The notes under the pieces: model-generated
Seen by the model: the letters and a program-made list of their open reading frames with translations, nothing else
Database searches by the model: none
What the model was told of the DNA's origin: nothing
Program-made: the position numbers and the translations under genes
Assembly: GCF_024298965.1 (NCBI RefSeq)
Contig: NZ_CP085193.1
Location: 11,904,001 to 11,968,000 of the forward strand
Direction of reading: 5' to 3'
Source of the DNA: Streptomyces rapamycinicus NRRL 5491
GTDB taxonomy: Bacteria; Actinomycetota; Actinomycetes; Streptomycetales; Streptomycetaceae
Length of the DNA: 64,000 nt
Part shown: one piece after another, positions 60,469-64,000 of the stretch
Layout: each line of letters starts with the position of its first letter
Position numbering within the stretch: the stretch's first letter is position 1

Positions 60469-60915
60469 ATGCAGAACACACTCGCCGTCGTCACGGTTGT
60501 GATCGTCGGCCTGCTGGTGGGCGTCGAGTTCGCGGTGGCGGCCTTCGTCAACCCGATCATCAGTCGGCTGCCGAACAACGGCGGCCTCGCGGCCCGCGGC
60601 GAAGGAGCGCGCCTCCTCGGCAAGGTGATGCCGTTCTGGTACATCGGATCAGTCCTGCTCAGCGCCTTCTGGGCGGCCATGGCAAGCGGCGACGCGGGGG
60701 CGGGACTCATCGTCACGGCCGCCGCCCTGCTCGTCCTCAGCGTGCTGATGTCGATCGCCCTGCTCGTACCGATCAACTCCCGCGTGGCCCAGTGGACCCA
60801 GGACACCGTCCCGGCGGACTGGCGGGAGCAACTCGGCCGCTGGGACCGGTTCCACTACCTGCGCGTCGGCGTCATCATCGCGGCATTCGTCCTGCTGGTC
60901 GTCGGCATCGCGTGA
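60469..60915 (+). CDS. DUF1772-like small membrane protein
   Basis: A 148-residue protein with four membrane helices: VVTVVIVGLLVGVEFAVAAF, MPFWYIGSVLLSAFWAAMAS, LIVTAAALLVLSVLMSIALL and VGVIIAAFVLLVVGIA. The order of helices, the NPIISRLP loop and WDRFHYLRV near the end fit the DUF1772/anthrone-oxygenase-like membrane family. Its biochemical role is unknown. AGGAGGGG precedes the ATG. It sits under twin operators, so it is probably induced by a specific small molecule through a TetR protein encoded elsewhere. Confidence 0.8.
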   Translation: MQNTLAVVTVVIVGLLVGVEFAVAAFVNPIISRLPNNGGLAARGEGARLLGKVMPFWYIGSVLLSAFWAAMASGDAGAGLIVTAAALLVLSVLMSIALLVPINSRVAQWTQDTVPADWREQLGRWDRFHYLRVGVIIAAFVLLVVGIA

Positions 60916-60949
60916 CGCCCCGGCGCCGGCCGGGCGCCGGGGCGTCACG
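60911..60949. terminator. Bidirectional terminator, 17-bp stem
   Basis: The arms 60911-60927 and 60933-60949 pair perfectly around a 5-nt loop. It fills the gap between the convergent DUF1772-like and LysR genes and overlaps the former's stop codon. Confidence 0.88.
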
Positions 60950-61858
60950 TCAGGCTCCAGCCGGTGACTGCCCGGTCGCCTCCCCGCAAGCACGTACGTA
61001 GTCCAGCACCAGCGGACGGTGGTCGTCGGCACGCCGGGCGAGTGCGTACCGGCTCGGCGAGATGCCGCGCACCGGCCGGGTCACGACGCCGCCCAGAGTG
61101 ATGAGCGGTGCGTTCCCGCTGGCCAGCAGGCAGACCCCGCGCCCGTCCACCAGCGCCTCGTACGTCTCCTCGGTACTGGCGATCTCGGCACCGACGACCG
61201 GTGGCCTGCCGCCACGGGCGTCCGTGGCGAGCCAGTGGTCCCGGAGCGCCCCGGCGCTCGGGGGCAGCGCGAGGAACGGCTCGTCCAGCAGGTCGGCGAA
61301 GTCGACCACATCCCGGGCGGCCAGGAGATGCCCCTCGGGCAGCGCGACCAGCCGGGGTTCCCGGGCCACCACCACCCAGGTGTAGCGGTCCGGATCGGGC
61401 ATCGGGAGCCAGACGAAGGCGAGGTCGCTGGAGCCGTCCGCGAGCCCCGCGGTCGGATCCTCCCAGCTGACCTGGCGCAGTTTCATACGGGCGTCGGGGT
61501 GGGTGTCGGTGAACCGGGACCTGATCCCCGGCAGCAGACCGCCGCGGCCAGGGCTGGTGCTCATCCCCACGACAAGCGTCGCCCGTTGCCCGGCCTTGGC
61601 CTTCTCGACCGCTTCCCACGCGGCGTCCCACGCGGCGAGCACCTGCTGGGCGTGCGGCAGCAGCGCGGCGCCCACCGGTGTGAGCCGGACGCTCCTGCCG
61701 TCCCGTACGAACAGCGGCGCGCCGAGCCGGCGCTCCAGCATGCGGATCTGCTTGCTCAGCGCCGGCTGCGAGACGAACAGCCGCTCGGCCGCGCGGGTGA
61801 AGTGCAGCTCCTCGGCCACGGCGGTGAAGTAACGGAGGTCCCTTCCATGCACATCCAT
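60950..61858 (-). CDS. LysR family transcriptional regulator
   Basis: A 302-residue regulator starting MDVHGRDLRYFTAVAEELHF, with HTH TRAAERLFVSQPALSKQIRMLERRLG and an effector domain (ATLVVGMSTSPGRGGLLPGI, DLAFVWLPMPDPDRYTWVVV). ATGs at 61858 and 61864 are both possible; neither has a ribosome site. An LTTR-type palindrome overlaps the start, which fits autorepression. It is divergent from the SDR at 61954, its likely target. Confidence 0.9.
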   Translation of the reverse strand: MDVHGRDLRYFTAVAEELHFTRAAERLFVSQPALSKQIRMLERRLGAPLFVRDGRSVRLTPVGAALLPHAQQVLAAWDAAWEAVEKAKAGQRATLVVGMSTSPGRGGLLPGIRSRFTDTHPDARMKLRQVSWEDPTAGLADGSSDLAFVWLPMPDPDRYTWVVVAREPRLVALPEGHLLAARDVVDFADLLDEPFLALPPSAGALRDHWLATDARGGRPPVVGAEIASTEETYEALVDGRGVCLLASGNAPLITLGGVVTRPVRGISPSRYALARRADDHRPLVLDYVRACGEATGQSPAGA

Positions 61859-61871
61859 AACCATCGGTTAT
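61857..61871. promoter_or_regulatory. LTTR-type T-N11-A box
   Basis: ATAACCATCGGTTAT is a near-perfect palindrome containing TAAC-N5-GTTA with the T-N11-A spacing typical of LysR binding sites. It overlaps the LysR start and lies 83 bp before the SDR. Confidence 0.6.
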
Positions 61872-61953
61872 CACACCGGGTCTTGGACGGACAAAGGACT
61901 TCTCCGCGAGAGTCGACCTTGAAGAGCACAACACTTCCGTGAAGGGATGTCCG

Positions 61954-62778
61954 ATGGGCAAGGTCTGGCTGGTGACCGGGGCGAACAGTGGCTTCGGCCG
62001 GGCGATCACCGAGGCCGCGGTGGCCGCCGGGGACGTGGTCGTGGCCACCGCACGCCGGGTGGAGGCGCTGGGCGACCTCGTGGCCGCGCACCCCGACCAG
62101 GTGGAGGCGCTGAGGCTGGACGTCACCGACACCGCCGGGATCGAGGCCACCGTGCGGGATGTGGTGAGCCGTCACGGCAGGATCGACGTCCTGGTCAACA
62201 ACGCGGGGCGCGGCCACGTCGGCGCGGCCGAGGAGACCACCGACGGCGAACTGCGCTCGCTGTTCGACCTGCATGTCTTCGGCCCCGCCGCCCTGGTCAG
62301 GGCCGTGCTTCCCACCATGCGGGCCCGGCGCTCCGGCGCGATCGTCCAGCTGAGCAGCATGGGCGGCCAGATGTCCTTCGCCGGGTTCTCCGCCTACAGC
62401 GCCACCAAATTCGCCCTGGAGGGATTCTCGGAGGCGCTGGTGGAGGAGGTCCGCCCGCTCGGCATCAAGGTGCTGATCGTGGAGCCCGGCGCCTTCCGCA
62501 CCAGCCTGATGGACAACACCGGCGCCAGCGAGGAGATCGCCGACTACGCCGGGACGGTCGGGCCCACCCGGCGGATGACCCGGACCGCCGGGGGCGCGGA
62601 GCCGGGCGACCCGGCCAGGGCCGCGGCGGCGATCCTGACCGCCCTGGACGCCGAGCGGACGCCGCTGCGGCTGCCCCTGGGCAGCGACGCCGTCGACGCG
62701 GTCCTCACTCACCTCGACGCCATCCGATCCGACGTCACCACCTGGGAGAAGACCGCTCGCGACACCGCCTACCCGTAG
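61954..62778 (+). CDS. Short-chain dehydrogenase/reductase
   Basis: A 274-residue classical SDR: VWLVTGANSGFGRAITEAAV, VNNAGRGHVG, catalytic Ser in IVQLSSMGGQM, and YSATKFALEGFSEAL (YxxxK). GFGRA in the nucleotide loop and the C-terminal extension (residues 230-274) fit the retinol/17-beta-hydroxysteroid-like subgroup common in actinobacteria. I chose the ATG at 61954 with AAGGGA upstream. It is divergent from the LysR gene that probably controls it. Confidence 0.91.
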   Translation: MGKVWLVTGANSGFGRAITEAAVAAGDVVVATARRVEALGDLVAAHPDQVEALRLDVTDTAGIEATVRDVVSRHGRIDVLVNNAGRGHVGAAEETTDGELRSLFDLHVFGPAALVRAVLPTMRARRSGAIVQLSSMGGQMSFAGFSAYSATKFALEGFSEALVEEVRPLGIKVLIVEPGAFRTSLMDNTGASEEIADYAGTVGPTRRMTRTAGGAEPGDPARAAAAILTALDAERTPLRLPLGSDAVDAVLTHLDAIRSDVTTWEKTARDTAYP

Positions 62779-62797
62779 TAGACGCCACCTCGAACGT

Positions 62798-63607
62798 TCA
62801 GCGTTGGAGGATGTGGTCCGTCTCCCGCTGGAGCGCTCCCGGAGGGCGTCGCGCAGGCGCCGGCGGTCGGCCGCGTCGAGGAGGCCGGTGGCGTGGGCCA
62901 CGGGGTAGGTGACCTCGCCGTTGCGCAGGTCTTCGGCGGGGGAGCGGGTGGTGATGCCCCGCTGGTGTTCGTCGGGGGTGGACTGCCCGTACAGGTCGGC
63001 GACGTCGTCGGTGATCTGGTAGGCGACGCCGACGGCCTCGAAGTACTCGCAGATCGCGGCGAGTTGGGTCTCGTCGGCGCCGCCGAGGATCGCGGAGACC
63101 TCGGCGGTGCTGCGGACGAGCATGCCCGTCTTGAGCCGGTGGGCGGTGCGGATCTGGTCGAGGAGGGCGCGGGCGTCACCGGTTGCCACGGCTTCGTCGA
63201 ACGCGGCGTGGTGCCCGGCGAGGTCGAGGGCCTGACCGGCGTGGGGGCGCGCAGGTCCCGCAGATAGAGCGGGTAGATGCGCAGCATGGTGCCGGGGTCG
63301 GCCTGCGGGACGCGCTGATGAGGGCATCGAAGGTGTAGTAGCCGAGGGTGCCGGCGGTGATCGCGGGAGCGGTGCCGAAGACCTCGTGGACGCTCGGACG
63401 GCCGCGCCGGGTGGGGGAGTTGTCCTGGATGTCATCGATGACCAGCGCCGAGACATGGAGGAGCTCGGTGACCGCCGTCAGCGGCCGGTAGGGCTCGGGG
63501 TCCGCGCCGAGGAGGCAGAGCACGGCCGCGGCCACGTAGGGGCGCCACGAGCGCCCGGGGTTGTCCAGCAGATGCAGAAGGGGAGCGGCGACCCCCTGGT
63601 GGAGGCG
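62798..63607 (-). pseudogene. Polyprenyl diphosphate synthase remnant
   Basis: Three frames together give a trans-isoprenyl diphosphate synthase: LLHVSALVIDDIQDNSPTRRGRP (first DDxxD motif) in one frame, MLRIYPLYLRDL in a second, and AYQITDDVADLYGQ (second DDxxD motif) followed by RNGEVTYPVAHATGLLDAADRRRLRDAL in a third. A last shift restores ETDHILQR and a stop at 62798. The N-terminal ~50 residues are absent; the sequence joins a hydrolase fragment at about 63608. The lesions are too many to be errors. The ancestral product was probably a C15-C20 prenyl diphosphate. Confidence 0.85.
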
Positions 63608-64000
63608 GGTACGGGCGCACCTCCTTGTGCCTGCCCGCGTTGGCGTGCAACGTCTTCTCCTTCGAGGCGAAGGCGTCGAACAACGCCAGACCCGACTGGC
63701 GCGGGATGTGCTCGTCGTTCCACTGGAGCACGAACTCTACCGGGATGGTGATCCGCTGCGCCGTCTCGGCCAAGTCGTGCCAGAAGACGCCGAAGACCGC
63801 GGCGGTGATCCTGGGATCGGCCGCCGCTAGCGGTACCCCGATCGAGGTGCCCATGTTCAGACCGAAGTAGCCGACCGGCCCGTCCGCGCCGATCTCCGGC
63901 AACGCCTGGAGGGCGTCCAGTGTCGCCCGCCACTCCGGTACGGCACGCTCGGCCAGGTGGGCGTTGTAGCGGACGACGGTCGGGCCGACCGGCTCGCCCG
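63608..64000 (-). pseudogene. Alpha/beta hydrolase fragment (dienelactone hydrolase-like), partial
   Basis: An open frame enters from the right edge and reads RAVPEWRATLDALQALPEIG, GYFGLNMGTSIGVPLAAADP, VEFVLQWNDEHIPRQSGLAL and TLHANAGRHKEV. This is the middle and late part of an alpha/beta hydrolase with the Asp in WNDEHI and the His in AGRHKEV. The nucleophile elbow reads GLNMGT, Asn where Ser is expected (GxSxG). The tail after HKEV is lost by fusion to the prenyl synthase remnant. The N-terminus is outside the window. Confidence 0.7.

Noticed and set aside
62827..62838. A second CebR-like sequence, TGGAGCGCTCCC
   Set aside because: It lies inside the prenyl synthase remnant, not in a promoter, and lacks a G of the consensus.

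Overview
The window is high-GC DNA with strong GC3 bias, GTG and TTG starts, many ATGA/GTGA stop-start overlaps, a CebR-type operator and GH10/GH62, BCKDH and AraC/LysR/TetR/GntR gene families. All of this fits a Streptomyces or close relative. The density of accessory catabolic genes, paralogous amidases and SDRs, and broken genes suggests chromosome-arm or accessory territory rather than the core. I see no rRNA, tRNA, CRISPR array or intact insertion sequence.

Layout, left to right. 0-7 kb: a truncated nitrate/sulfonate-type ABC ATPase divergent from a GntR regulator; a second-type prephenate dehydratase; a broken secreted GH10 xylanase/GH62 arabinofuranosidase that keeps its CebR box; a small membrane protein; and an ATP-grasp ligase preceded by a short peptide gene. 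6.7-14.3 kb: a TetR-controlled operon for acyl-CoA catabolism (SDR, NDP-forming acyl-CoA ligase, acyl-CoA dehydrogenase, enoyl-CoA hydratase) plus an NCS1 permease. 14.4-20.9 kb: a deleted fumarase stub coupled to an intact malic enzyme, an NmrA-like reductase, a MarR/SnoaL divergent pair with duplicated operators, a small two-gene module and an alpha/beta hydrolase. 21-22.5 kb: the remnant of a phosphonate-catabolism locus (frameshifted Phn-HD gene, IMPase-like gene, PhnG).

22.7-45.4 kb is a catabolic island. It holds a formylglycine-generating enzyme and a sulfatase, three amidases with complete Lys-Ser-Ser triads, a NodB-fold deacetylase/imidase-like hydrolase, three SDRs, an aldehyde dehydrogenase, a tartrate/isopropylmalate-type dehydrogenase, a full Opp/Dpp importer, an MHS-family transporter and two FadR-type GntR regulators. 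Three copies of one palindrome, ACTGG-N5-CCAGT, sit before the sulfatase, the importer operon and the transporter operon, so much of the island looks like one regulon.

45.5-50.1 kb: an Lrp/AsnC regulator divergent from a tightly coupled operon of an IlvN-like ACT protein and a branched-chain 2-oxoacid dehydrogenase (E1alpha, E1beta, E2). 50.1-53.8 kb: LysR, MFS and a DAO-type oxidoreductase. 53.8-55.2 kb: a phosphotransferase and a cupin.

55.2-59.2 kb is the most interesting locus. A 67-residue precursor with ten C-terminal cysteines is followed, after an attenuator-like hairpin, by MauE-like and MauD/TlpA-like thiol-redox membrane proteins, an ABC exporter without a peptidase domain and an S26 signal-peptidase-like protease. 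It reads as a dedicated system for making, oxidising, cleaving and exporting a disulfide-rich peptide. 59.3-64 kb: AraC, a DUF1772-like membrane protein with orphan twin operators, a LysR/SDR pair, and decayed polyprenyl synthase and hydrolase fragments at the edge.
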